From contig NC_087076.1 in the NCBI RefSeq assembly GCF_026151205.1, forward strand, positions 13,315,675 to 13,379,674: a stretch of 64,000 nt of DNA, given 5' to 3'. Every line of letters starts with the position of its first letter. Position 1 is the first letter of the stretch. Positions 48,181-59,329 of this stretch are shown here, piece after piece. The notes beneath the pieces are model-generated. The model ran no database searches, was not told the origin of the DNA, and saw only the letters and a program-made list of their open reading frames with translations. This stretch comes from Bolinopsis microptera (lineage: Eukaryota > Ctenophora > Tentaculata > Lobata > Bolinopsidae). The translations under genes and the position numbers were made by a program.

Positions 48181-49020
48181 TAAATTTATTATTTTATCTA
48201 ATTCTTTATAAAGTAAAACTGTAAATTAAATTATTTTAAGTAAGCTTTGTTTCTGTGCTTGTTTACCTTGGCAAGCAAGCATACATTGTTTTAAGTTGAT
48301 ATATGTGTGAAACTTATTCATGATAGGAGAATTCCATAACTTACATTTCTTTTCATAAAACGTTATAACCGAAAGTAATTGTATAATAATTGAAACAAAG
48401 TAGATACAGTAAGTGCATGTTGAACTTGTTTTGGTTGAGACATAATTTTTAATGTGTAACCGATTACCCCAAATCTCCAACCCAAATTAAAACATTTTAT
48501 TAGCATCCAAATGTAACGTCTTGATGTAGAGGAAAAAAGGAAATTTTTTGGTGTGTTGGTAACAAAGGTGACCTACAATAACAGAAACCAGTTACATAGA
48601 TAAACAGAAAAAGGGAAAAGAATGACAACAATGTAAGAACCCCCCGCCCACCCCTCAATATCCGGAATAAGGAGTCCCCCCCTCAACGGGGAAAACCACC
48701 CCCCAATCTAACACTTCCGTTCTAATGTCCAGAAACAATCTCCTCCACTCCCCCAAAAACCCTTTCAACCCGGCCCCTGAGTAGGGTTCCCCTGAGAAGA
48801 AACTAACCTTAAGAGATTTTAGTGTAGTAAAAAGATACAAGGAGCCCTGGTAAGAAAAAGGGAGGATGACCCTGAAAAACGACCCTGTAAAAAGGCTGTA
48901 AAAAGAGCCTAAAGCACCCAGTAAGTAAAATGTCCAGTTACTGTGTTTCCCAGACAATAAACACAAGTGAACCGATAATTTATCCAGGGAGGAAGAGGAG
49001 CTCTGAAAGTATTATTTCAG
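48181..49020. other. Upstream flank or intron of the PET-LIM gene
   Basis: Mostly normal-looking sequence, C-rich near 48640-48790. No exon recognised; it ends in the acceptor TATTATTTCAG at 49020. Confidence 0.4.
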
Positions 49021-52000
49021 TTTCCTGGTCCTCCCCTCTGAAGAGAAGGTTAGTTTCTCTGATGAGGTGGAGGAGGAGAGTGTATTTTCAGAAGGACACT
49101 ACTCTGTACCAGAGTGTTTTAAACCCAATGGGACACGCACAGATACCATGGTTACTAACACACTCTCCAGACATGGCAACTCTTCTACAACTCTCCCGGG
49201 ACGAGCTCACCACTCGGCAGCGCCTCACCACTCGGCAGCGCCTCCCCACATACGTCACTCCACTCAAACTCTCCCTAAGAACCTCTCAGCTCTTTATCTA
49301 CATGGACCTGTACCTCGTCGTGCCTCGGAGCCTGGCCAGATAACAAGCACTCTACCTCACCTTGCCTCAAAGTTAACCCTGTCTCAGCAGCCCCCACTTG
49401 AACTCTACAACCTGTCACCACGGAGTTTTGACACTTCAACTGTGCACACTACGTTGAACCTCAATACCAGAACATTTGACTCCGACGCTTACAAGAACAA
49501 TGTGTTCAGCCCCCCACACCCTGTTGTAGAGATAGTGAAAGATAAGAGAAGTTGTAGTATGGGTATACTGTCTAGAGATAAGGGGACTTTGTCTAAAGAT
49601 AAGGGGGCTTTGTTAAATGATAAGGGGCAAAAGAGCGGAGAGAAGGGGGGCTTGCAGTTTAGGGAGTGTGACGATGAATCTACACAGGTAGTTATTATGG
49701 GGTTAGGTTTTTTTTCAGTATTATTTAATTGATCATAAATTCTCTCCATAACGTTTAGGGACCTGTAAATATTATTTTATTTTACAGTCGAATCAGAAAT
49801 CAGAAACTTGCTGAAACAAATTTAAAATTGTATTTGATCGTATAGTGGCCCAACCAAACTAATCTGTGCCTTGTCATATCGGTTATATCTGTAACTAATG
49901 GAACGGACCCAACTTCGAGGCGCTATAATGGGGAGCATGTGCATGTTGTCTCTAATTATTGTAATTCTTTAATTCCTTGTTTCCATAACAACCGCAGACA
50001 AATAACTCGCTATAAAGCTCTGGTATTATTAATATCTTGCATGTGTAAGTAAACTGTGGCAATGAACAAACTTCATTTTAAGTTTACCCAAATTTCATGC
50101 CGTCAATTTATGCAACTTTGTTTGAACTTTTACAATCTCCGAAACATGAAGTGAGATAAGGATACCGTCTTGAAAATGGAGGTTGAAAGAAGAGAGAAAG
50201 GATACGTTAAATTCTTTTTAAACATTTGACATTTCTATCGTTTTTCTCCCTACATTTCCGGGAATGAAATCAGTATGTGACTTCCCCCTCATACAGCAAA
50301 TAATATTAATCTAATAGCGGGAATTATTTACCGGCTGAATTACATTTCAATTTACTTCCCCGTTACGGAAAATGTATCCTGCTAGTTTATAACTTACCCA
50401 ATGAGAACAATCTGTCCGGTGTCCAGTGGGTACCCCTCCATCGCGGGAACAATGTATTAAAATTCAATCGTAGCTGTAGAAATAACAATAAAGCTAATTT
50501 GTCTAACAATCTAAGAAATGTAAGACTAGCTTGATAAGATACCAGGAACTAACGTATTATCTCCGCCAGGTGAAACAGTATCTAGCAGCACTACCTGAGG
50601 ATAAGAGACCCGTTAACACACTGGGTGTACAGTGGAGAATCAAGCAACTCCAGACTCAACTCCCTAGGTATTTGCAATATTGCACTTTCATGGAGAACTG
50701 GGCACATTTATTGGGTTTAGACAATCAGTTCTTTTGCTCTGAGATCAATTCCTATTCCACTGACTTCGTTATCGAAATGTAGAGCAGTATAAAAATTGGA
50801 AAATTTACCCAGAATAAACCGGGAGACTTAGGTTGGGGTATTTAGAAGGAATATAATTGTGTTACAGCAAAGGATGAACCCGGGGGGGGGGGTTTTTTTA
50901 CCCCCAAGGATGTTTTAAAACCCCAACTTCCCCAGTATGCCCAAACTCAATACTGTAGGGAAAATGTTTCCGAGGGCGCAGGAGTTTTTTATTTTTGTGG
51001 GGCGGGAAAGGGAGAAGCTAGGGAAGGGAGAGGTTAAATCTTTCAAGAAGAAGAGCAAAAGGTTGGGGATTGAATTGAAAATTTTTACTTTTTTCACTCC
51101 CTGAAAAAAGTTTTGAAATGTTCGAAAAAAAAAGGAATGTGAATTTTGGGGGGAAATAAAAAAAAAAAAAACAAAAAATGCCCCCTTTTTGTTAAACAGT
51201 GACAATTTTGTTCAGAAAGTGGAGAAAGGGGGAGGGTTTTGGTGGGGTTTTTGCAGTGGGTAGAGATTAGTCCCGGAGAGTTGGCATTGGTGTTTAAAGT
51301 ACCACTTGTGAGGGTATTTTTGTAGATCTTATTACTTCAGGTAGAAATTACAAGTTTTAAACAAAATTTCAATTATTAAAAATTTAATTATTACTTTTTA
51401 AAAAATAACAAAATTTTGTAATGGTCACAAAGCGAAGAGATTATGACGATTCTTTTTTTTGTAAAAAAAAAAAAATGGGGCTTTGGCAAAATATGGTTTC
51501 GTTAATTATGGTACAAGGAGGTCGGGTATCCCCAGATGTCCCAAACGGCTTTATGTAAAAAAATTTTAACAGTTTATATATTGTAAAGAATGATAGTTTT
51601 TTTTTTGCATAATTTTAAAAATTCCCCAGTTGTGCTCTATCTATAAATAAAACAAAATAACGTGACCAATTTTAAAAGTCGGGCCCTTACGGATTCGAGT
51701 CTTACACCTCAATGGTCGTGAAAACGGTAAACACTTAATATTTGATTTACAAAAGGGCCCCATTAGCAAAAAGTTAGTGTCGCTGCAAAATTCTTTTGGG
51801 AAGTTCTTAAAACCTTACATCACAAAAGGTGCATTTTAAAAAAGTTTGTTGATTTAGAAAAAGAAGGATTGCGAGAAAAGGCCTATTTATGTTTAAAAAT
51901 AACGGGATAAGGAAAATTTAAAAAACAAAATTTTCCCGTAATGTTAAAACCGTTTATATATAAGTCGCCCCCAAACATCACCGAATCAATTTCACTCGTA

Positions 52001-53889
52001 CATTCCCTCTCGTTCACTGTCAACAATTCACGCAAAAACGGAAGAGCTTTGGAATTAAAAACAGCGTTAATACAAAAATTTTTTAAAAATCTAGCTAGCT
52101 GTGCATGCGCCTGTTTCCCTCTTACAATCGAAAGTGCATTAATATGATAATTTAACTTTACTCCTAAAGGGAAAAAATAAATGGTTGCTATGCTTTTTAA
52201 ATAAGTCCTTTTAAGTTTTTTTTTCGTTTAACAAAATTAATTTGTTTTGTTTGAATAGATTTAATACTTTTTAAAGTTTTTTGGTAAACATTGGTGAGTT
52301 TTGGGCGGCCCCCCAAAAAAAAATGTGAGGGTAGTTTTTTGATTTGATCCTCGTAAAAACCTTTATATTGAACTAATTTTCGTATGTCTATTTCACAAGT
52401 TTTCCCCGTTTTAGGGTGTTATCATCACAATGGAATATCAATCAGTGTAGGTCATATTTAGTTTTTATAAATATTAGAGGTTTTGGGTACCCCCCATAAA
52501 AGGGGGTTTTTGCCCACAAAACTTTCTTTAAACCAAAAATATTAACCTTTTTTTTAAAAAACTTAAAAAAAAAAATTTTTCCCCAAAAACCTCTTAAAGG
52601 GCCCTTTAAAATTTAAGAGGGACTTTTTTTAACAACAACCCCCCCCCCCCCCCCCCCCCCCAAACCCCCCCCCCCCCCCAAAAACCCCCCCCAACCCCCC
52701 ACCCCTCCCCCCCACCCATTTTAAAATTGGAAGGAGTTTATCTGCGGACAACCGATCCCCCAAGGAACTTCTGCGTTGGGGGTGTATGCGGGAGGGAGGG
52801 CTAAATCTCATTAAGGGACAATTACTGTCGGGGGAAGTTAATACGTCTATAAAGGAAAAACCCTTTTCTGTAGGGGTTAAATTAAAAACGCAGTCATAGG
52901 GAAACCCATGTAGGGGTTAATTTTTAATGTAGTCATAAGGAACACCCCTTACTGTCAGCCGTGTAAGTTAATACGTCAGTCATAAGGGACAACCTTACTG
53001 TCAGGGGTAAATTAATACGTCAGTCATAAGGGACAACCTTACTGTCAGGGGGGTAAGTTAATACGTCAGTCATAAGGGACAACCTTACTGTCAGGGGTAA
53101 GTTAATACGTCAGTCATAAGGGACAACCTTACTGTCAGGGGTAAGTTAATACGTCAGTCATAAGGGACAACCTTACTGTCAGGGGGTAAGTTAATACGTC
53201 AGGGGTAAGTTAATACGTCAGTCATAAGGGACAACCTTACTGTCAGGGGTAAGTTAATACGTCAGTCATAAGGGACAACCTTACTGTCAGGGGTAAGTTA
53301 ATACGTCAGTCATAAGGGACAACCTTACTGTCAGGGGTAAGTTAATACGTCAGTCATAAGGGACAACCTTACTGTCAGGGGTAAGTTAATACGTCAGTCA
53401 TAAGGGACAATCTTACTGTCAGGGGTATGTAATATGTCAGTCATAAGGGACAAGCTTACTGTCAGGGGTAAGTTAATACGTCAGTCATAAGGGACAACCT
53501 TACTGTCAGGGGTAAGTTAATACGTCAGTCATAAGGGACAACCTTACTGTCAGGGGTAAGTTAATACGTCATATCATTTCTCTGAAAAAAACATGTTTAA
53601 AGCTTAGTTGTTTGTTTCTTAGTTGTTTCACAAATAACACCATCTGTTCAGGTGTTACGAGAAACTATTCTGTACACGCTGCGTCACATGTCGTGAACCT
53701 ATCGGCGCAGGCGCTCCACTCTTCAAACATGGGGCCCTGCGTTGGCATGGCAACCCGCAGTGCTACGCGTGCTCCTTCTGCAAAACATCTCTCGTCAACA
53801 GGACCTTCATGCCGACTGAGCGTTACGTGTACTGCTCTAAAAACTGTTACAGATGTCACGAGAGTCTGAGGAAAACTAAGGGGAAATAG
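49021..53889 (+). CDS. PET-LIM domain protein (Prickle/Testin type), exons partly missing
   Basis: Three exons are supported. 49021-49687 (acceptor TTTCAG, donor GTAGTT) gives ~222 residues of low-complexity, Ser/Thr/Pro-rich sequence starting FLVLPSEEKVSFSDEVEEES, with a HHSAAP duplication and a KDKG repeat. 50546-50667 joins in phase and gives QVKQYLAALPEDKRPV and GVQWRIKQLQTQLPR, matching the PET domain core (LPE-x-K-x-P ... YRIKQLLHQLP). 53652-53889 gives CYEKLFCTRC, then a LIM finger (CVTC...H-x4-CYACSFC...YVYCSKNC) and a short basic end CHESLRKTKGK, stop TAG. PET-LIM proteins are cytoplasmic scaffolds of planar polarity or the actin cytoskeleton. The exons for the remaining PET part and the preceding LIM finger(s) should lie in 50668-53651, largely error-rich sequence. 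No CAAX box is seen, unlike Prickle. Assignment to one gene is inference from order and phase. Confidence 0.75.
50870..52950. other. Error-rich sequence inside the PET-LIM gene
   Basis: Inflated homopolymers (G run at 50881, A runs near 51160 and 51465, C runs 52638-52710). No LIM exon can be read here, though at least one is expected. Quality recovers gradually across the 44-bp array, which acts as an internal ruler. Confidence 0.7.
52770..53572. repeat. 44-bp tandem array in the last PET-LIM intron
   Basis: Unit CAGTCATAAGGGACAACCTT + ACTGTCAGGGGTAAGTTAAT + ACGT, about 16 copies. Clean units start near 52960; to the left the same unit is visible with many base errors. One partial unit at about 53190-53210 (AATACGTCAGGGGTAAG) marks an internal deletion. 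Period 44 is seen between 53111 and 53155. Confidence 0.9.
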
Positions 53890-54706
53890 CTTGTCACGTG
53901 ACTGCAGCCTGGATAGAGTTAGGTTTACTTAGATTAGTAATACCCGATTACAGTTTTAATGAGACCTCAATTATAGCCCAAGATCAGATTTTTGTTGTTA
54001 TTTATAAACACCATATTGAATTTGTATTTGCAGAATTTTGTGTTTTTTCTCACTGCATCAACTTTTCTGACCATAGTTCTGCCGATTAATTGCGATTCCC
54101 AGCAATCGATTGTTTTGAGATCGTTTAGCATGCGAATTTTCACATCATGAATAACAATCTATGTACGAGACTCATTACGAGTGTTCTATGTAATTTTATT
54201 GAGATTTAAGCAGATGATAGAAGTAAATTAGCAGGATTTTTCATTTCATGACCAGATTAAAGTTGGTTGTCCAAATGTTTATTCGCCTTAGCACTGTTTT
54301 GCAAGAATCACACGTCGAGTTATTATTTTATAATATTACCAGATCACAAACCCATCATATGTAACTTTAACCAGGCTAACCTGCAATTGTCATTTGGAGA
54401 AACCATCTCAATTCTCAGTAGTGTGTTAGATAGTTCAATCATCAGAGTTATTACAGAATATAAAGATATTTAGTGAATTTTACAGAATTTCGAATCATTT
54501 TATTCAGATTTCGTTTACCTTGTTATGTAACTTGATGAATACAAAAACATTCCAGCGTTCACAATTAAATTATAGTGATACTGTCGCCTCTTGGCCATTG
54601 AAACTGGAGACTTTTATGGCAATGAAGTAATCGGTACCGCAAAATTCGAGTTGGACTTTCCGTTCCGTATGTTCCGCGGAACGATATTTGACGAAAGTCG
54701 ATTATC
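53890..54706. other. Gene-free stretch between PET-LIM gene and satellite
   Basis: AT-rich, presumably 3' UTR then intergenic. A perfect palindrome GTTCCGCGGAAC lies at 54671-54682, 25 bp before the first satellite unit. Confidence 0.4.
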
Positions 54707-55427
54707 TCGAGATCTGAATGATAGAATTTCTTTAAACTTTCCAGATAGTTACATGGCTATAAGACGGATAATCTGAGCAAGTTTGGGCGAATTTCTATGT
54801 GCCAAACTTAAGATATGACTTCAAACACAAGAAAATATCTCAAATTGGCGCGTTCTAGCGGAACGCAGGCATATATTTCGAGATCTGAATGATAGAATTT
54901 CTTTAAACTTTCCAGATAGTTACATGGCTATAAGACGGATAATCTGAGCGAGTTTGGGCGAATTTCTATGTGCCAAACTTAAGATATGACTTCAAACACA
55001 AGAAAATATCTCAAATTGGCGCGTTCTAGCGGAACGCAGGCATATATTTCGAGATCTGAATAATAGAATTTCTTTAAACTTTCCAGATAGTTACATGGCT
55101 ATAAGACGGATAATCTGAGCGAGTTTGGGCGAATTTCTATGTGCCAAACTTAAGATATGACTTCAAACACAAGAAAATATCTCAAATTGGCGCGTTCTAG
55201 CGGAACGCAGGCATATATTTCGAGATCTGAATGATAGAATTTCTTTAAACTTTCCAGATAGTTACATGGCTATAAGACGGATAATCTGAGCGAGTTTGGG
55301 CGAATTTCTATGTGCCAAACTTAAGATATGACTTCAAACACAAGAAAATATCTCAAATTGGAGCCTTCTAGCGGAACGCAGGCATATATTTCGAGATCTG
55401 AATGATAGAATTTCTTTAAACTTTCCA
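54707..55427 (+). repeat. 171-bp satellite, array A
   Basis: Units from TCGAGATCTGAATGATAGAA through CCAGATAGTTACATGGC and GGCGAATTTCTATGTGCC to TCTAGCGGAACGCAGG. The CCAG of successive units sits at 54741, 54912, 55083 and 55254, exactly 171 bp apart. Units differ by very few substitutions. The array stops at TTTCCAG, where an ORF1 element is inserted. Confidence 0.92.
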
Positions 55428-56832
55428 GAGTAATTTTAACTTTTCAATTATATGTGTGTAATCAGTGTAGCTTGTGTTGCAAATATCGAGCTCTCTTATC
55501 TTTTGTAAATTTGCAATAAGTTCAGTTTGCTGCTACCGTTTAGTTTACCTTTGCGTGTGTACTTGTGTGTACTTGTACATTACTATACAAGTACACTATG
55601 GGGGATGACCCAACTTTGACCCGATCCCAGGAGTTGATTAAGGAGTTCAACTATGATCAACAGGAAGATGTGGAAGGCTGTGTTGCTCGCTGGTCCGATA
55701 AGTTAGAAAAAGACCTGCATATGGACTACCGTGAAATTGACTACGAAAGTCGTGAAAAGATCAAGACTAAGGATAAACAGACTCTGTCTGGCTGGATTGT
55801 GGATGCAGTGGACCTTGTTCGTCGGCAGAATAGTCAGATGTATCTCTTGAAGGAGATCATCGAGTGCTTCAAGACGGAAGCACTAGCAGACAAAGAAAAG
55901 GTGATCAGACTGCAGGGCCAGCTGCTGATGCAGAAGGACGAACAACTACAGTTGCTTAAGACGTCTGTTGAGGAGACAGTCCAAACAACGGTGGAGTCAG
56001 GGATTCAGAACTATAGTGCAGCTGTTCAACAGAACAGTGCAAGTGGTACGGTCTGCAACAGTAAAATCCTGAAGAAGGTGATGAAGAGTGTGGCTGCAGA
56101 GGAGGACAGGAGCAAGAACCTGATCGTGTTTGGGCTGAAAGAAGAGGAGGAAGAACAGCTTCCAGCGCTAGTTACCGCAGTTTTGGAGGAGATCGGGGAG
56201 AAACCTCACTTCGAAGCGACTAGAGTCGGTTGGAAGAGGCCAGGTAGTACGGCTATCCGACCAGTCAAGATCACCGTCCCAAGCTCAACAGCGGTTCATC
56301 AGATTCTGATGAAAACAGGGAGACTGAGGGAGAAGCACAAAGATGTATGGATATGTCCAGACAGATCCAGCGAAGAACGAGCAACAAGGAAGCATCTGGT
56401 CACTGACCTGAAGAAGAAGAGGGCGGAACAGACTCATCTCGACCACTACATCCGGTACGGGAAGGTATGTAGCCGTGATAAGAAGTCATCATGAGTTACA
56501 CTCTCGGACACTGATCAGTATATATGAAGGAGTGATGATTATTTTAAGAATTTTCAGACGTTATCTGTATTTAAGAGACAACTATATATTTTGAATATTT
56601 TATTATTTGTTTGTTTCACACTTCTCATATTTCATAATTTTATTACTAGGTGGAGGTGATGTTATTGAGACTTTGGGCGGCCATAAAACTCCTGTTTTGA
56701 AAGTTGTCCTCTGTACTTGTTTCACTGACCCACGCTTTATAGCATTTATACATTTCGGCCCATTTTATATGTTTGTTCGACTTGCTGTACATTTGTATAT
56801 TTGCTATTTTGTAAAAGTTTCAAATCAAAAAT
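55428..56832 (+). mobile_element. ORF1-bearing retroelement inserted in the satellite
   Basis: The satellite breaks off after ACTTTCCAG (55427) and resumes at ACATGGCTATAAG (56833), missing only ATAGTT of the unit. The 1.4-kb insert holds a 5' leader, one complete ORF (55598-56494) and ~340 bp of AT-rich 3' sequence. There is no reverse-transcriptase ORF2, so it is either an internally deleted LINE or an ORF1-only unit moved in trans. Confidence 0.65.
55598..56494 (+). CDS. LINE ORF1-like protein, 298 residues, intact
   Basis: The ATG at 55598 follows a GTACACT leader; an upstream in-frame ATG at 55565 is possible but less likely. Residues ~1-85 are charged. Residues ~85-140 are helical and rich in Lys, Glu and Gln (LQGQLLMQKDEQLQLLKTSV), probably a coiled coil for trimerisation. 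From residue ~175 EEDRSKNLIVFGLKEEEEEQ opens an RRM-like fold typical of LINE ORF1 proteins (NLIVFGL-acidic), with RPVKITVPSS, then DVWICPDRSSEERATRKHL (the PDRS-x-EER signature) and YIRYGKV. ORF1 proteins bind their own RNA and act as chaperones in retrotransposition. No zinc knuckle is present. The intact frame in an element lacking ORF2 is unusual. Confidence 0.75.
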   Translation: MGDDPTLTRSQELIKEFNYDQQEDVEGCVARWSDKLEKDLHMDYREIDYESREKIKTKDKQTLSGWIVDAVDLVRRQNSQMYLLKEIIECFKTEALADKEKVIRLQGQLLMQKDEQLQLLKTSVEETVQTTVESGIQNYSAAVQQNSASGTVCNSKILKKVMKSVAAEEDRSKNLIVFGLKEEEEEQLPALVTAVLEEIGEKPHFEATRVGWKRPGSTAIRPVKITVPSSTAVHQILMKTGRLREKHKDVWICPDRSSEERATRKHLVTDLKKKRAEQTHLDHYIRYGKVCSRDKKSS

Positions 56833-58043
56833 CACATGGCTATAAGACGGATAATCTGAGCGAGTTTGGGCGAATTTCTATGTGCCAAACTTAAGATATG
56901 ACTTCAAACACAAGAAAATATCTCAAATTGGAGCCTTCTAGCGGAACGCAGGCATATATTTCGAGATCTGAATGATAGAATTTCTTTAAACTTTCCAGAT
57001 AGTTACATGGCTATAAGACGGATAATCTGAGCGAGTTTGGGCGAATTTCTATGTGCCAAACTTAAGATATGACTTCAAACACAAGAAAATATCTCAAATT
57101 GGCGCGTTCTAGCGGAACGCAGGCATATATTTCGAGATCTGAATGATAGAATTTCTTTAAACTTTCCAGATAGTTACATGGCTATAAGACGGATAATCTG
57201 AGCGAGTTTGGGCGAATTTCTATGTGCCAAACTTGAGATATGACTTCAAACACAAGAAAATATCTCAAATTGGCGCCTTCTAGCGGAACGCAGGCATATA
57301 TTTCGAGATCTGAATGATAGAATTTCTTTAAACTTTCCAGATAGTTACATGGCAATAAGACGGATAATCTGAGCGAGTTTGGGCGAATTTCTATGTGCCA
57401 AACTTAAGATATGACTTCAAACACAAGAAAATATCTCAAATTGGAGCCTTCTAGCGGAACGCAGGCATATATTTCGAGATCTGAATGATAGAATTTCTTT
57501 AAACTTTCCAGATAGTTACATGGCTATAAGACGGATAATCTGAGCGAGTTTGGGCGAATTTCTATGTGCCAAACTTAAGATATGACTTCAAACACAAGAA
57601 AATATCTCAAATTGGAGCCTTCTAGCGGAACGCAGGCATATATTTCGAGATCTGAATGATAGAATTTCTTTAAACTTTCCAGATAGTTACATGGCTATAA
57701 GACGGATAATCTGAGCGAGTTTGGGCGAATTTCTATGTGCCAAACTTAAGATATGACTTCAAACACAAGAAAATATCTCAAATTGGAGCCTTCTAGCGGA
57801 ACGCAGGCATATATTTCGAGATCTGAATGATAGAATTTCTTTAAACTTTCCAGATAGTTACATGGCTATAAGACGGATAATCTGAGCGAGTTTGGGCGAA
57901 TTTCTATGTGCCAAACTTGAGATATGACTTCAAACACAAGAAAATATCTCAAATTGACGCGTTCTAGCGGAACGCAGGCATATATTTCGAGATCTGAATG
58001 ATAGAATTTCTTTAAACTTTCCAGATGGTTACATGGCTATTAA
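56833..58043 (+). repeat. 171-bp satellite, array B
   Basis: About seven units, same orientation as array A (CCAG at 56995 and 57166, 171 bp apart). Unit variants alternate at one segment: ATTGGAGCCTTCTAG, ATTGGCGCGTTCTAG, ATTGGCGCCTTCTAG and ATTGACGCGTTCTAG. The array ends at CCAGATGGTTACATGGCTAT. Confidence 0.92.
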
Positions 58044-58335
58044 GAGAGTTCTCTGGCAGTTACGAAACTCGAGAGACTGTGGGATACTGAAGGGAAAGGA
58101 AGCAGTTCTAACGAGCTCTTCTCAAACACAAGGATATATCTTGTGAACTTGGCTAGTATATATAAAACATTTGATATGGAGTTGTAGAGGGAGTTATGTG
58201 CCTCGCCGGGCTAAAGTAGTGGATGATCTTGCTGTACGGCAAGTTAAACAAGGATCTGAAACTACTAGGTTAACCGTACAGACTCAACTCTGGACCCGTG
58301 TCAATATGTTCATTATATGCAAGCCTCTTGATTTA
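58044..58335. other. Unique spacer between satellite arrays
   Basis: Nothing coding recognised; a ~290-bp non-satellite segment from TAAGAGAGTTCTCTGG to about AGCCTCTTGATT. Confidence 0.5.
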
Positions 58336-59035
58336 TAAGACGGATAATCTGAGCGAGTTTGGGCGAATTTCTATATGCCAAACTTAAGATATGACTTCAA
58401 ATATAAGAAAATATCTCAAATTGGAGCCTTCTAGCGGAATGCAGGCATATATTTCGAGATCTGAATGATAGAATTTCTTGAAACTTTCCAGTTTAAAGAA
58501 AATGTATCCATCATATCTCTAAATATATACCTGTGTTCCGCTAGAAACTGCCAATTTGGAGATATTTTCTTGTGTTTGAAGTCATATCTTAAGTTTGGCA
58601 CATAGAAACTCTCCCAAAATCGCACAGTTTATCTGTCTGATAACTATACCACTATCTGGAAAGTTTAAAGAAAATCTATCATTCAGATCTCTAAATATAT
58701 GCCTGTGTTCCGCTAGAAACCGCCAATTTGGAGATATTTTCTTGTGTTTGAAGTCATATCTCAAGTTTGGCACATAGAAACTCGCCCAAAATCGCACAGA
58801 TTATCCGTCTGATAGCCATACAACTATCTGGAAAGTTTAAAGAAAATCTATCATTCAGATCTCTAAATATATGCCTGTGTTCCGCTAGAAACCGCCAAGT
58901 TGGAGATATTTTCTTGTGTTTGAAGTCATATCTCCATTTTGGCATATAGAAATTCTCCCAAACTCTTACTCATTATTTTGTATATAGCCATCTAACTATC
59001 TGGAAACTTTGAAGAAAATCTGTCATTCAGATCTT
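58336..59035. repeat. 171-bp satellite, one forward unit then inverted units
   Basis: 58336-58490 is a forward unit. Directly after GAAACTTTCCAG the sequence turns to TTTAAAGAAAATGTATCC, the satellite in reverse complement, which continues for three more diverged units (CTGTGTTCCGCTAGAAAC at about 58530, 58708 and 58875) to about 59035. The turn point has almost no spacer, so forward and inverted units can form a hairpin of more than 150 bp per arm. Confidence 0.88.
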
Positions 59036-59329
59036 GTGAAAATCAAAAATATATTCTAAGTTATTCACAAAAACACTCGATTTTCGAACTTTTTATTTGG
59101 AACAGATTTGTCGAAAGTCCTTCTGCAAAATTCTTCCAGGGGTTATTATACCGCAGCAGCGACAACATTTTAATATGCAACATTTTCATGGCAGTTGTGC
59201 AGAGCGACATTTTAGCTCGTATAGTACATTATGGCGCGCGCGCGCAGCGCAGTGTTCGATCATATGTATCATGCCGGAACAAGGAAAAACGCCATCTTTA
59301 AGGACGCGAAGATCAGAGAGTTAGGACTC

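Noticed and set aside
48655-48966. 103-residue minus-strand ORF near the PET-LIM gene
   Set aside because: No family, C-rich biased sequence, no splice partner; a short AAGGTTAGTTTC match to the + strand exon at 49048 appears accidental.
52960-53572. Regular array resembling a CRISPR
   Set aside because: The whole 44-bp unit repeats without variable spacers, and the setting is an animal intron.
54707-58043. Relation to primate alpha satellite because of the 171-bp unit
   Set aside because: Only the length agrees; I see no sequence resemblance, and the unit length is probably set by nucleosome packing.
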